Part shown: piece after piece, positions 34,064 to 44,085 of the stretch
Position numbering within the stretch: the first letter of the stretch is position 1
Layout of the letters: each line of letters starts with the position of its first letter
Assembly (NCBI GenBank): GCA_041395945.1
Contig: JAWKZN010000001.1
Coordinates: 3,100,001 to 3,164,000, forward strand
Direction of reading: 5' to 3'
Length of the DNA: 64,000 nucleotides
Origin: Pseudomonadales bacterium
GTDB taxonomy: Bacteria > Pseudomonadota > Gammaproteobacteria > Pseudomonadales > Azotimanducaceae
The notes under the pieces: model-generated
What the model was told of the DNA's origin: nothing
The model's database searches: none
What the model saw: the letters and a program-made list of their open reading frames with translations, nothing else
Position numbers and translations under genes: made by a program

Positions 34064-35170
34064 ATGAACTTTCGTGTCGTCGGCGTGGCACCCTGTCCGC
34101 TGTCGCGTCAGCAGGTCGCAGCACAGTACCGCACGCTGGCACGATCCGGCCGGGGTCTGCGACCCGCCGGTCGGGCCCGTCATGCTCCAGAAAAACTGCT
34201 GAAAGCGCCGTTCATCCCCAGGCACGCGGTTTCGCTCTTCGCTGCCGACTATCTGCTCACGGACTTCTACTACATCGAAGATCTGAATTTTTTTGTCGGA
34301 TATGTTTTCCAGAAATCCCAACCACCCGGCCGCCGCTGGCTCTATCCACGCATTTTCTACAAGGACTCTTCACTGATCTGGCGGGTAGCCAGTCACATCA
34401 TCGATTCCCCGGAAGAACAATGGATCGGCAAAGGCGACGTGATTGTCGAAGAGCGCGCCGAAGGCAGCTGTCTGTCGTCAGATGAAAGCAGCACCAATCT
34501 GCCCTACGAAATTCAGAGCGCCTTCGATGTCGTCAGCCGCAGGAGCCAGCCCAGGAAGGTGTCAACCGCGCTGGGACTGGTGCTGCGCAACGCCCCGCCA
34601 GGGCGCATGCATCCCTACGCGGATTTCAGCCGTCCGCGCCGTCGCGCAGCACAATTACACAACATCAATTCAGGCCGGCCCATCGTCCGTCTGACCCGAC
34701 GGGACGACCCCGGCTCACTGAAATTCGCGAAGGGTTTCGAGCCGGATTTCGATACCGGGCTGATCGAGACAGGCGTTTCCCGCAGCAATCTCTACGGTGG
34801 GGAAATTTTTAAACATCGCATCCGCTCGACAAATAATCTGGTGCAATACCAGTTCGTGGAATCACCCACCCATCTGTGGATCAACCCGCCCCAGGCCTTC
34901 GATCCGGCCATCACCAGCTACGGCGTCCGGGCGCTGCATATTCAGGCCGATGAGGACATTTTCATCCCGGGTTTCGAATTTCACTTCATGGACGACCGCG
35001 AGGAACCACCGGAACTGTTCTCCCAGATTCCAGCGGGCTGGGCGGGTGCGCAGAGCACGGTTGACCCCTTCCGGGCAGACGCTTCCCCCTGGATCAACGC
35101 TCTGCCGGTCATCCAGGAGTTCCGGCGCAGGATCATCGGGCGTCGCAAGGGGCCGGGGCCGGCACCCTGA
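34064..35170 (+). CDS. Unrecognised 368-residue protein
   Basis: AGGGG lies six bases before ATG 34064, and the frame is long and free of low-complexity sequence, so it looks real. There is no signal peptide and no strong membrane segment. Notable parts: YYIEDLNFFVGYVF, RRWLYPRIFYKDSSLIWRVASH, GKGDVIVEER, HPYADFSRPRRRAA, LWINPPQAFDP and GFEFHFMDDREEP. It is rich in Arg, Trp, Phe and Tyr and mixes alpha and beta. I do not recognise the family. It is divergent from the Smr gene and convergent with the PhyH gene, separated by a long inverted repeat. Confidence 0.65.
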   Translation: MNFRVVGVAPCPLSRQQVAAQYRTLARSGRGLRPAGRARHAPEKLLKAPFIPRHAVSLFAADYLLTDFYYIEDLNFFVGYVFQKSQPPGRRWLYPRIFYKDSSLIWRVASHIIDSPEEQWIGKGDVIVEERAEGSCLSSDESSTNLPYEIQSAFDVVSRRSQPRKVSTALGLVLRNAPPGRMHPYADFSRPRRRAAQLHNINSGRPIVRLTRRDDPGSLKFAKGFEPDFDTGLIETGVSRSNLYGGEIFKHRIRSTNNLVQYQFVESPTHLWINPPQAFDPAITSYGVRALHIQADEDIFIPGFEFHFMDDREEPPELFSQIPAGWAGAQSTVDPFRADASPWINALPVIQEFRRRIIGRRKGPGPAP

Positions 35171-35179
35171 ACTCCGGTC

Positions 35180-35273
35180 AGGGAGCCTCTGATCAAGTAT
35201 CAACGCCTCAGAGCTTCTCGCCAGAACGCCGGTACGACACGCTGAGACGTTGATACTTGATCAGAGGCTCCCT
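35180..35273. repeat. 32-bp inverted repeat between convergent genes
   Basis: Bases 35180-35211 (AGGGAGCCTCTGATCAAGTA...) and 35242-35273 are reverse complements with a single mismatch over 32 bp, around a 30-base spacer. The right end overlaps the first base of the PhyH stop codon, and the left end lies 10 bases after the stop of the unrecognised gene. It may work as a bidirectional terminator, but the arms are far longer than usual and lack a T tract. A small MITE-like element with terminal inverted repeats is the alternative. No obvious target duplication is visible. Confidence 0.75.
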
Positions 35274-36037
35274 TAGCCCAGCGGAATACTCGGCAGCTGA
35301 GCAGAGCGTGTCGCCGGGATCGGTTGGTTGTCATCCGTGTGGTAAGTGAACACAGCGCTGAGTTTGACGTCGTCAGTGAGGTTCATGCCCGCCGCGTGGA
35401 ACAGCCGGCAATGGAAAAACAAAGTATCCCCCGCTTCCAGCTCGACGGTGCGCGCCTGCTCGATCAGTTTACGGTTCTCTTCGAGTTCGGGCCGCAGAAA
35501 CAGCACGCTGTCGAGTCTGCCTCGATCAATCTGTGCGCGGTGACTGCCGGGGATCACCTTCAGCGCACCGTTGCGCACCGTCTCCCTGCCCAGTGCCAGC
35601 CACACAGAGATGAGTTCCGGTCGATCAAACGACCAGTAGCGGATGTCCTGGTGCCACAGGGTGGCACTGCTGTAACCCGGGTGTTTGGTCATCACACAAT
35701 TGTGATGGGACTGGGAGACGAATATCTCAGCCTGACCGAAAAGCTCACGCAACACGCTGCCGACCTGCGGGCCCGTCGCCCACTGCCGCAGTACCGGGTC
35801 ACGGCTGCAGGCGCTGAGCAGACGTCTTGGTGTATCCCCGCCGACGACGTGGCGATTCGCAGGCGCACCCGGATAGCCTACATCCGCTTCGTACTCCACC
35901 GGACCCAGCAGTGGATCGAGCTGTGATTTCACCGCGTCCTTGAGTACCTCCCGCAGAGCGGGCGGGCAGAGCCCGCGCACCACCAGGTAGCCGTCACGCT
36001 CGAACGCAGCAGCTTCGATGCCCGCTGCCGTTTTCAT
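35273..36037 (-). CDS. Phytanoyl-CoA dioxygenase (PhyH) family protein
   Basis: The 254-residue protein has the iron-binding His129-x-Asp131 in LWHQDIRYWSF and a distal His (about 214) in CRLFHAAGMN. FERDGYLVVRGLCPP at the N-terminus and NGALKVIPGSHR are typical of PhyH-type Fe(II)/2-oxoglutarate oxygenases. It hydroxylates an unknown substrate, possibly an acyl-CoA or small molecule. It overlaps the aldehyde dehydrogenase stop by 4 bp, so the two are co-transcribed and the dehydrogenase may oxidise a product of the pathway. Confidence 0.9.
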   Translation of the reverse strand: MKTAAGIEAAAFERDGYLVVRGLCPPALREVLKDAVKSQLDPLLGPVEYEADVGYPGAPANRHVVGGDTPRRLLSACSRDPVLRQWATGPQVGSVLRELFGQAEIFVSQSHHNCVMTKHPGYSSATLWHQDIRYWSFDRPELISVWLALGRETVRNGALKVIPGSHRAQIDRGRLDSVLFLRPELEENRKLIEQARTVELEAGDTLFFHCRLFHAAGMNLTDDVKLSAVFTYHTDDNQPIPATRSAQLPSIPLG

Positions 36038-37479
36038 CGCATCTGCATCTTCACAGCCTTCAGCATTTTTTCTCCGTAGGGCGGTCTCAGGCCGGCGAGT
36101 TCTGCCACGTTCACTTTCGTCTGAGTAAACACGGCTTTCGCATGGCTGAAGGTGCGGAAGCCATCGAGGCCGTGATAGGCGCCCATCCCGGAAGGTCCGA
36201 CACCGCCAAAAGGCAGGTCCTCCTGGGCGACATGCATGACCACGTCATTCACTGTCACACCGCCGGAAGTGGTGCGGGTAAGCATCTCCCTTTCCTCTGC
36301 ACCATCCTGACCGAAGTAGTACAACCCCAGTGGCCGCGCATGTCCGTTGATATAGGCTATGGTCTCTTCCACGGCCTTGTAACCCTTCACTGGCAGAACC
36401 GGTCCGAAGATCTCGTCCTGCATCACCTTGAGGTCGTCCGTCGGATTCAACACGAAGGTCGGCGGGATCTTGTGGTGCGGCTGCTGACGGAAATCCTCGT
36501 TCGCCGGATTCACCTCGACCACGGTCGTACCTTTCGCTCTGGCTTCCTCGATATAGGCGTTCAGACGTTCAAAATGGCGCTGGTTGATGACAGAGGTGTA
36601 ATCCGGGTTGTCCAGCAGGGTGGGATACATGCGGGTCACCGAGCGGGTTGCCGATGCCACAAAGTCATCCATCCGTTCCTCCGGCACGAAGACGTAATCC
36701 GGAGCCAGGCAGATCTGTCCGGCATTCATCATCTTCCCGGTCATGATCGAATCGGCCGTTTTCTGCATATCGGCGGAGCGGCCGACAACCACCGGCGATT
36801 TGCCGCCGAGTTCGAGGGTGACCGGTACCAGGTTTTCCGAAGCTGCACGCATCACATGTCGGGCAATTGAAGTGGCCCCTGTGAAAAGCAGATGATCGAA
36901 GGGCAGCCCGGCAAAATCGGCACCGGCCTGGGGGCCACCGGTAACAACGCCAATCTCCAGTTCATCGAACGCGGTCGGAAAGATTTCCGCCATCAGTGCC
37001 GAGGTCGCCGGGGTGAATTCCGATGGTTTGATCATGCAGCGGTTGCCCGCGCCGAGAATGCCGGCAAGCGGGGTGAACGTCAGATTGACCGGAAAGTTCC
37101 AGGGGCTGATCACCCCGACCACCCCCAGGGGCTGGTATTCGACCCGGGCTTTCGCACCCAGCAGATTGAGCGGGAAGGGCCCGACCTTGCGCTTCTCCGG
37201 TCGCATCCACTGTGCCAGGTGTTTCTGCGCGTGGCGCAGGGGACCCACCGATCCGGCGATATCTGTAAACAGGGACTGGTGCTCGCTGCGGTGGCCGAAG
37301 TCTTCGCGCATGGCCGCCACCAGATGATCCTGATGTCTGATCAGAAGCCCGATGGCGCGCTCCAGCCGGTCTTTACGGGTGGCCGCACTGACCACGCCTT
37401 CTGCCAGATAGGCTGCCCGCTGGCGGTCGAGCAGATCGCGCATCTGCGCAGCTGTGAACTCTGAGGTCTGGTTGTGCAT
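36034..37479 (-). CDS. Aldehyde dehydrogenase (coniferyl-aldehyde type)
   Basis: The 481-residue enzyme has Asn128 in SPWNFP, Glu223 in TLELGGKSP and nucleophile Cys257 in NAGQICLAPDY, with the C-terminal PFGGVGPSGMGAYHGLDGFRTFSHAK. The length and sequence are those of the coniferyl aldehyde dehydrogenase/fatty aldehyde dehydrogenase (class 3) group. It oxidises aromatic or fatty aldehydes with NAD(P)+. GGAGG lies just before ATG 37479. It is first in the ALDH-PhyH operon. Confidence 0.92.
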   Translation of the reverse strand: MHNQTSEFTAAQMRDLLDRQRAAYLAEGVVSAATRKDRLERAIGLLIRHQDHLVAAMREDFGHRSEHQSLFTDIAGSVGPLRHAQKHLAQWMRPEKRKVGPFPLNLLGAKARVEYQPLGVVGVISPWNFPVNLTFTPLAGILGAGNRCMIKPSEFTPATSALMAEIFPTAFDELEIGVVTGGPQAGADFAGLPFDHLLFTGATSIARHVMRAASENLVPVTLELGGKSPVVVGRSADMQKTADSIMTGKMMNAGQICLAPDYVFVPEERMDDFVASATRSVTRMYPTLLDNPDYTSVINQRHFERLNAYIEEARAKGTTVVEVNPANEDFRQQPHHKIPPTFVLNPTDDLKVMQDEIFGPVLPVKGYKAVEETIAYINGHARPLGLYYFGQDGAEEREMLTRTTSGGVTVNDVVMHVAQEDLPFGGVGPSGMGAYHGLDGFRTFSHAKAVFTQTKVNVAELAGLRPPYGEKMLKAVKMQMR

Positions 37480-37602
37480 ATCGCCTCCTTCCTTCTGTCG
37501 GCCTGGAAAACCAGTAGAGGGCGATCATATCCCAAATGAGGATTGTGCAAGGACAGGGCGGGTGGAACCGGGCTGTGCATCCGCCGGCAAGAATCAATAT
37601 TG

Positions 37603-40600
37603 TCAGGCAGATCGAGCGCCGGTCGCCTTACCCCAGCGTTCCAGGATCCCCCTCAACTGGTCCGCTTTCACGGGTTTGGAAAGGTAGTCGTCCATACCTG
37701 CGGCACGGCAGTTCTGCTCATCCCGTTCCATGGCATTGGCGGTCATGGCTATGATCGGGGTATGCGCGCCGTCGAGGATCTCGAGCTGGCGGATCTGGCG
37801 CGTCGCTTCGATGCCATCCACCTCCGGCATCTGACAATCCATGAAAATGATCTCGTAGGGGAACTGTTCCCACATGTTGACCGCTTCCTCGCCGTTGGCG
37901 GCCACATCAACCCGACAGCCGAGCTTCTCCAGCATGCGCACGGCAACCTTCTGGTTGATCACATTGTCTTCGGCCAGCAGAACTCGACGTCGATGGCCCT
38001 GGGAGGCAATCTCCATGCGCCTGCCTGCAGCCTTCGGCTTGCGGGCATCATCCGGGCGGGAAACCAGATCATCCAGGAGAGTCACCAGCGTTCCGGGCAA
38101 CACCGGCTTGATGATTCTTGCATCGATAACCCCCGCTCTGATCTCACCACTGCGCGCATCCGCCGCGACACAAGCCACGATCCTGAGATCCGGATCCTGC
38201 TGCTTCCAGCCGGCGATCGCCTCGAGATGGTCATCGATCAGAAATTTCTGATCGAGCAGCACGAACCGATATTCGCCGTAGCTGAGCAATCGGTCGGCCT
38301 GGGACAGATCTCTGACCGCTTCCACGGTCAGCCCGGCTTCGCGAAGCGCCGACTGGTAGATGCGCCGCCCCACATCGCTTTCGATCACCAGCAGCAGGCG
38401 CTGACCCGCCAGACTCGCCGGCACAACAATTGCCTCTTCGCTGTAGGTCGGCAGATTGAGGGTAAACCAGAACTCGGACCCTTCTCCTTCGACACTGCTG
38501 AAGCCGATTTCGCCACCCATCAACTCGACCAGTCTGCGACTGATGGCCAGGCCGAGTCCGGTGCCGCCGTGCTTTCGTGTGGTAGACGCGTCTGCCTGGG
38601 TAAAGGAGTCAAACAACCGGGACTGGGCGCGCTCTGCAATTCCACAACCCGTGTCCTTGACCGACACTTTCAGTCTCGCGAACGTGCGCTGCTGCAATCC
38701 TGAACCTTGAAGATCTGCCTGTTCATCGGTCACACGCACCACCACGGAACCTTCCTGCGTGAACTTGACCGCATTGCCTATCAGATTCATGAGCACCTGG
38801 CGTACGCGCCCGAGATCACCCAGCAGATTACCCGGCACATCCCGCGCAAAATCGATATACAGCTCAATCTGCCGTTTGTTGGCCGACAGCAGATCCATGA
38901 CTTCGCGGATCGTCACCCTGAGATCGAACGGCATGGTTTCGAACTGCAGCTTGCCGGATTCGACTTTCGAGAAATCGAGAATGTCGTTGATGATTGTGAG
39001 CAAGGCTTCTCCGGAGGCGTGGATAACCTCCGCGGTTTCGCGCTGCTCTTCGTTCAGCTGCATATCCATCAGCAGCTGAGTCATACCCAGCACGCCGTTC
39101 ATCGGCGTTCGTATTTCGTGACTCATCGTGGCCAGAAATTCGCCCTTGGCAAGCGTGGCTGCCTGAGCTCTGGCGACTGCCTGGTGCAGCTCATCTTCGG
39201 CACGCTTACGCTGGGATATGTCCCTGAATACCACGATGAACCGTTCGTCAGATCCCGTGTCCAGGCGGGTGACTGAAAACTCCACAGGAAACAGATCGCC
39301 TTCACCCCGCGCAGCAACACACTCGCGCAGCTGTCGATCCGCAAGCGCATCCCAACCGGTCTGGCCAATGGTAAGCCGCTCAGCAAAAGGCCGGGAGATC
39401 AGCACGTCCCGACTGACCTGCAGCATGACTTCACAGGCGGGATTGATGGCGCAGACTTCGCCCGCCTCGTTGAGCGTGACAATGCCGTCCGTGATGTTGT
39501 CGAGCACCGCACCCAGACGGGAGACTGTATCCTTCAACAGAATCTCCGCGACCTTACGACGGGTGATATCGGAGACGAATCCGGTGATCCGTCGTGTTTC
39601 CCGCGTTTCCCCCTTCGCGCTGTGGCCTCGCACCTGCATCCACCGGTACACGCCTGAGTTGTTGCGGAAGCGGAACTCCGTATCGAATTCCTGCCCTTCG
39701 CTCAGGCAGCTCTGCACCGCCATTCTGACCGTCGACAGATCCTCCTCGTGTACCCGGGAGCTCGCCCACTCGATGGGAGGCAACTGGATTCCACTGTCTT
39801 CATCTTCCAGTTCCAGCCAGCCACGCAATCTTTCGGAGAGATAAAGCTCCTCCGATTCGATATCGTAATCGAACACGCCGTCGTTAGATCCCTGCACGGC
39901 CAGTTTGAGCCGCTCTTCACTGGCTCTGAGTGCCTCTTCCTGGGCGTGCTTCTCCGTGACGTCGTTACCCAGCACAAGCAGCCAGGCGCGTTTATGCTGT
40001 ATCACCGGGATCGCGGTGAACTCGAATGGATACACTGTGCCGTCTTTGCGGGTGTGGGTGTAACGATGGGTAAGCTCGCCGCCGGTTGCCAGATAACCCG
40101 CCAGCTCAGAGAGATAGGCTTCGTCCTGCAGCTCCCGTGCGATTTCCGGCACCTGCATGCCGGTCAGCTCTTCCTTCGTGTAACCCAGATTTTTCTGGGC
40201 AGATCGATTAGCAAGGTGCAGTCGCAGATCGTCCGCATCGATGATGTATACCTCGTTGCGACTGCCCTGGATGGCCTGACTCATCAGCTTCAGCTGATCA
40301 TCAAGCCTCTCCCCTTCGGCAAGCGAGGTCTCGAGGAGCTCTGCGAGGGCGCCGATTTCATCGTCACGAAGCTTGGGAATCGGCACCACGTTGCCCTGCC
40401 TGCGTTTCTCCACGGCATCCTTGATGGCGTCGATCGGACGCAATACCTGTGTGCGCACGATCAGTGATGCGCCCAGCGCGAACAGGAGCACGCCAACCAG
40501 CGTTGTGAGCAGACTCGCCCGCAGCGTTTCATGCATTTTGTCCACGATCAGAGTGCCATCGAGCGTGACAAGCAACTGGCTGTCTGAACCAAGACCAGGG

Positions 40601-41034
40601 CCTGAGGCAGGCAACACCAGGGTCTGCAGCGAAGGCCCATCCAGCCACCAGGCGTGACGTCCTTCAATCAGCGGGTTCAATTCCGCAATGTCCGTCCACA
40701 GGGCACCGGACCAGTCGGGCGGCACACTCGCGATTACCCGGGATCCCTGTGCATTCAGCAGTGCAAGTCGGGCGATACCGACACCGCCCTCGTTGTGTCC
40801 TGCCAGGACCTCGAGAGCTTCCTCGGGGCTCGCGGCAACCAGCAGAGACTCGAAGGTCGTCGTCAGAATCCCGGCACGATCCTGCAGTTCCCGTGTCAGA
40901 TTTTTTTCCTGCTGAGCACCCTGCACCAGCAGCACCAGCGCCGCAAAGACGATGCCGAACCCGAGAATGGGTTTCGCAATCCGGAAAAAGAGGTGTTCGC
41001 GCCGCTTCAACCTGCTGTCAACACTGGCTGGCAT
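37603..41034 (-). CDS. Hybrid sensor histidine kinase with HAMP and PAS domains
   Basis: The 1143-residue kinase has an N-terminal membrane helix (about 22-40), an extracytoplasmic domain, a second helix (about 172-195) and a HAMP domain (199-245). PAS/PAC units follow at about 246-365, 370-495 and 500-612, then HisKA with [18 protein letters not shown] (His639) and a HATPase domain (about 750-865). A degenerate receiver comes next at about 880-1000, with no clear phosphoacceptor. The C-terminal receiver (from 1016) has Asp1066 in IIFMDCQMPEVDG and Lys in SKPV. It is divergent from the second hybrid kinase, 42 bp apart. Its output regulator is not in the window. Confidence 0.93.
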   Translation of the reverse strand: MPASVDSRLKRREHLFFRIAKPILGFGIVFAALVLLVQGAQQEKNLTRELQDRAGILTTTFESLLVAASPEEALEVLAGHNEGGVGIARLALLNAQGSRVIASVPPDWSGALWTDIAELNPLIEGRHAWWLDGPSLQTLVLPASGPGLGSDSQLLVTLDGTLIVDKMHETLRASLLTTLVGVLLFALGASLIVRTQVLRPIDAIKDAVEKRRQGNVVPIPKLRDDEIGALAELLETSLAEGERLDDQLKLMSQAIQGSRNEVYIIDADDLRLHLANRSAQKNLGYTKEELTGMQVPEIARELQDEAYLSELAGYLATGGELTHRYTHTRKDGTVYPFEFTAIPVIQHKRAWLLVLGNDVTEKHAQEEALRASEERLKLAVQGSNDGVFDYDIESEELYLSERLRGWLELEDEDSGIQLPPIEWASSRVHEEDLSTVRMAVQSCLSEGQEFDTEFRFRNNSGVYRWMQVRGHSAKGETRETRRITGFVSDITRRKVAEILLKDTVSRLGAVLDNITDGIVTLNEAGEVCAINPACEVMLQVSRDVLISRPFAERLTIGQTGWDALADRQLRECVAARGEGDLFPVEFSVTRLDTGSDERFIVVFRDISQRKRAEDELHQAVARAQAATLAKGEFLATMSHEIRTPMNGVLGMTQLLMDMQLNEEQRETAEVIHASGEALLTIINDILDFSKVESGKLQFETMPFDLRVTIREVMDLLSANKRQIELYIDFARDVPGNLLGDLGRVRQVLMNLIGNAVKFTQEGSVVVRVTDEQADLQGSGLQQRTFARLKVSVKDTGCGIAERAQSRLFDSFTQADASTTRKHGGTGLGLAISRRLVELMGGEIGFSSVEGEGSEFWFTLNLPTYSEEAIVVPASLAGQRLLLVIESDVGRRIYQSALREAGLTVEAVRDLSQADRLLSYGEYRFVLLDQKFLIDDHLEAIAGWKQQDPDLRIVACVAADARSGEIRAGVIDARIIKPVLPGTLVTLLDDLVSRPDDARKPKAAGRRMEIASQGHRRRVLLAEDNVINQKVAVRMLEKLGCRVDVAANGEEAVNMWEQFPYEIIFMDCQMPEVDGIEATRQIRQLEILDGAHTPIIAMTANAMERDEQNCRAAGMDDYLSKPVKADQLRGILERWGKATGARSA

Positions 41035-41076
41035 TGATTAAGCATAGTCACTGGAACCGCAACTACACTGAAACTG

Positions 41077-43767
41077 ATGAAGCGGTTCTTCACTCTTTTG
41101 CTGTTCGGCTGTACCGGCATTGCGGCCGTGCACGCAGAGCCATTGCCTGCCCGCGAAGTGGTCACGGAAATCGGGCGGGATTTTGCCCCCCCCATGGATA
41201 TCACGCACAGCTGGTCTGTCGCCAAGGCGGACTCCGGCAGTCGTGCACTGCCGGACAACCGGCTGTCATTTTCCACATCGAGCAGCGCGGAGCTGCCCGG
41301 GGAAATCGTCTGGCTGAAAACACAGCTGGTGAATGACTCGGAGCGGATCGTCAGTCGGGTTCTGGAGCTGGACAATCCACTGCTCGCTGAGGCAGAGCTG
41401 ATCCTCGTCCGCAGCAATGAGCCTGTATTGCGGATGCGCAGCGGGCTCCTCAATCCCGTTTCGGAAAAATCCCTCAATCAGCCGCAACCTGCATTCGCGT
41501 TCAGCCTCGAGCCTGGCAGCACCGCTGTCCTCTATCTGTATCTGCACACCAGAGAGAAGACCATTCCGGCAATCCGGCTCTGGAATCCTTCCGCATTCTA
41601 CGAATCCCAGATGCGGCGCACGCTGATTGAAGCGCTGGTGTTCAGCGCGATATTCATTATGGGCCTGTACAACCTCCTCTTCTGGGTCATCGCCCGGGAG
41701 AGGGTGTACCTGAGTCTGGCGATACTCCTCGGCAACCTGCTGCTCCTGCTGCTCATCATGAAAGGATGGGCTGCCAGCTACCTCTGGCCGGAACATCCGT
41801 CAATGAACGGCCTGCTGCTGGGTCCGGTGCTCGCATTCGCTCTGATGTCGCTGAGCTCCTTCTGCCAGAAACTGCTGGATATGAACGGCCGGGGGGTGGT
41901 TGGCGTCGGCGCTCGAATCACCGCCGCCTTCAACCTGATCATGGCAGCCATTCTGATCGGGAATCCTTCCATCCCCATGATCAATCTGCTGCTGGCGGTG
42001 AATGTGCCCATGCTCCTGATACCGCTTGCACGGGCCTTCCAGCTCTGGCGCAGACACAATGCCGATGGTCTGCACTTTCTCGTCGCGGTCTCGCCGGTAT
42101 TCGGCGTTCTCACCTTCACTCTGATGAACCAGCTGTTCGGCATTGGGGTGGAACGGATCGTCATTCAATCCCTCCTGCTCATCTCCTTCGCTATGCTGGC
42201 CATGGGGCTGGCCATGGTGCTGGCGCTGCGCATACGTCGTATCAACAGCGAGAGGGACGCTGCCTATGAGGAGATTCTGTCCGCTGAACGCCAGGTGCAC
42301 GCTTCTGAAGTGAAGGCCGAAGCCGCTACCCGCGAAAACGCTGCAAAGAGCGCCTTCCTGGCCACCATGAGCCATGAAATCCGCACACCGATGAACGGCA
42401 TTCTCGGAATGGCAGATCTGCTGATGCATACATCCCTCGATCAGCAGCAGGCTTACTACCTCGCCACCCTGACCCGCTCGGGCCACGCGCTGATGGACAT
42501 ACTCAACGATGTGCTGGACTACTCGAAAGTGGAAGCCGGCAAGCTCGAACTCGAACGCATCGACACCAATCTGATAGAGCTGCTCGATGACCTCATCGTG
42601 CTGTTCCGCGAACCGGTAACCCGCAAGGGGCTGGACTGTCATCTCTACCTGCATCCGGAGGTCCCGGAATGGATCTGCACAGACCCCACCCGACTCAAGC
42701 AGGTGCTCAACAATCTGCTCAGCAACGCCGTGAAGTTCACTGAAGAAGGTGAGATCAGTCTGAGGGTGAAGCTGCTGCGTCCCGGCCGCCTCTCCTTTGT
42801 GATCTCAGACGAGGGTGTCGGCATGGATCCGCAAACTCAGGCCCGTCTTTTCGACCGTTTCTCCCAGGCTGATTCATCGATCAGTCGAAGGTACGGGGGT
42901 ACCGGCCTGGGGCTGGCAATCTGCAGATACCTGGTGGAACTGTTTGGTGGCCACATTGACGTCAAGAGCCAGCCGGGGGCGGGTTCGGCTTTCGGTTTTG
43001 AGATCGACTTTCAGGATTGCCGCTTCAGTACCCAGTATCCGGAAATCCAGACACTGTGCCTTCTCTCACACGACGATCGACTCGCAGAGTCCATCGGGCT
43101 GCTGGCCGCCCGCTGGCAGAAGCCTTTTCTGCATCTGCGTGGCTTCAATGACGAGACTACTCTGCGGCTGGAGGCACTCACTGACAGGGATGTGATTCTT
43201 GCGGACGATCGGGTAGATCACCCGGTCAGAGCGAGCGTGGTCAACCTGGACGGCGAAGATCTCATCCAGCCATTCTCCATCGGCGAACTCTCTGCGGCGA
43301 TCGGCGAACGGCTGGATGCCGGGCATGAAGATCCCTCGCCAGCGGAGCGCCCGCTGGCGAACATGGATGTCCTCGTGGCAGAAGACAATCCCACCAATCG
43401 GCTGGTGGTCGGGAAGATCCTCAGTAACTGGGGTGCCAACGTCCGTTTCGCCGAAAACGGCCTCGAAGCCAGCGACCTCTACTCTACCGATCACCGGGAA
43501 GTGGACCTGGTGCTGATGGACTGCGAGATGCCGGAAATGGACGGCTACCGGGCAACCGAACGCATCCGCCGGATGGAAGCGGAGGGCAACCTGAAGTCGA
43601 CGCCCATCATCGCCCTGACCGCCCATGTGCTTCCTGAGTTCCGTCAGCGTGCCGCCGCTGTCGGCATGTCGGACTACGTCACCAAACCCGTCGACCGTCA
43701 GGTGCTGCTGGCCGCAATCCTCAAGCAGACAGGACCTCGTCCAGAATCGGCTCCCGGTTTATCGTGA
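41077..43767 (+). CDS. Hybrid sensor histidine kinase with 7TMR-DISM sensor
   Basis: The 896-residue protein has a signal peptide ([18 protein letters not shown]), a periplasmic beta domain of 7TMR-DISM extracellular type 2 (about 30-175), seven membrane helices (about 184-385), a short coiled coil (390-420), and HisKA with [18 protein letters not shown] (His433). A HATPase domain (about 540-660, GTGLGLAI) and a C-terminal receiver with Asp815 in [12 protein letters not shown] follow. 7TMR-DISM receptors sense extracellular ligands, often carbohydrates or carboxylates. It shares a 42-bp intergenic region with the other hybrid kinase. Its 3' end overlaps the small unknown gene by 47 bp. Confidence 0.93.
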   Translation: MKRFFTLLLFGCTGIAAVHAEPLPAREVVTEIGRDFAPPMDITHSWSVAKADSGSRALPDNRLSFSTSSSAELPGEIVWLKTQLVNDSERIVSRVLELDNPLLAEAELILVRSNEPVLRMRSGLLNPVSEKSLNQPQPAFAFSLEPGSTAVLYLYLHTREKTIPAIRLWNPSAFYESQMRRTLIEALVFSAIFIMGLYNLLFWVIARERVYLSLAILLGNLLLLLLIMKGWAASYLWPEHPSMNGLLLGPVLAFALMSLSSFCQKLLDMNGRGVVGVGARITAAFNLIMAAILIGNPSIPMINLLLAVNVPMLLIPLARAFQLWRRHNADGLHFLVAVSPVFGVLTFTLMNQLFGIGVERIVIQSLLLISFAMLAMGLAMVLALRIRRINSERDAAYEEILSAERQVHASEVKAEAATRENAAKSAFLATMSHEIRTPMNGILGMADLLMHTSLDQQQAYYLATLTRSGHALMDILNDVLDYSKVEAGKLELERIDTNLIELLDDLIVLFREPVTRKGLDCHLYLHPEVPEWICTDPTRLKQVLNNLLSNAVKFTEEGEISLRVKLLRPGRLSFVISDEGVGMDPQTQARLFDRFSQADSSISRRYGGTGLGLAICRYLVELFGGHIDVKSQPGAGSAFGFEIDFQDCRFSTQYPEIQTLCLLSHDDRLAESIGLLAARWQKPFLHLRGFNDETTLRLEALTDRDVILADDRVDHPVRASVVNLDGEDLIQPFSIGELSAAIGERLDAGHEDPSPAERPLANMDVLVAEDNPTNRLVVGKILSNWGANVRFAENGLEASDLYSTDHREVDLVLMDCEMPEMDGYRATERIRRMEAEGNLKSTPIIALTAHVLPEFRQRAAAVGMSDYVTKPVDRQVLLAAILKQTGPRPESAPGLS

Positions 43768-43981
43768 CCTGAAGCCGCCGCCCGCTCGCCCAGTAGCGGG
43801 CTTCAATATAGTGGTGCTCCTCCCACTCCAGTTCCACATTCGTCCACACATACTGCGGCTCCTGGGGTCCGGGTGCGCGCTCCTTGCGAAGGCAGTTGTC
43901 CAGATAAAGCTGCAGGGTGCCACCATCGGTGAGCCGCACGAAGAAATGTTTGTGTCGATGCTGAAAATCAAACTGCTGCAT
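43721..43981 (-). CDS. Small hypothetical protein
   Basis: From ATG 43981, with AGAGGG seven bases upstream, the product is 86 residues. It is rich in aromatic and charged residues: QQFDFQHRHKHFFVRL, GGTLQLYLDNCLRKER, YVWTNVELEWEEHHYIEARYW and [15 protein letters not shown]. It looks like a compact beta protein with no signal or membrane segment. The good ribosome-binding site and ordered composition support a real gene even though it overlaps the end of the hybrid kinase. I do not recognise the family. Confidence 0.6.
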   Translation of the reverse strand: MQQFDFQHRHKHFFVRLTDGGTLQLYLDNCLRKERAPGPQEPQYVWTNVELEWEEHHYIEARYWASGRRLQVTINREPILDEVLSA

Positions 43982-44085
43982 GACGCGGCCCTCTGAACAG
44001 CTGTGCGGAAGTAGCGGGGGGATAGTATGCGAATCAAACCACACGCACACTCGTGTATCCTCGAAAAAAAACCGGCAGCCACTGC

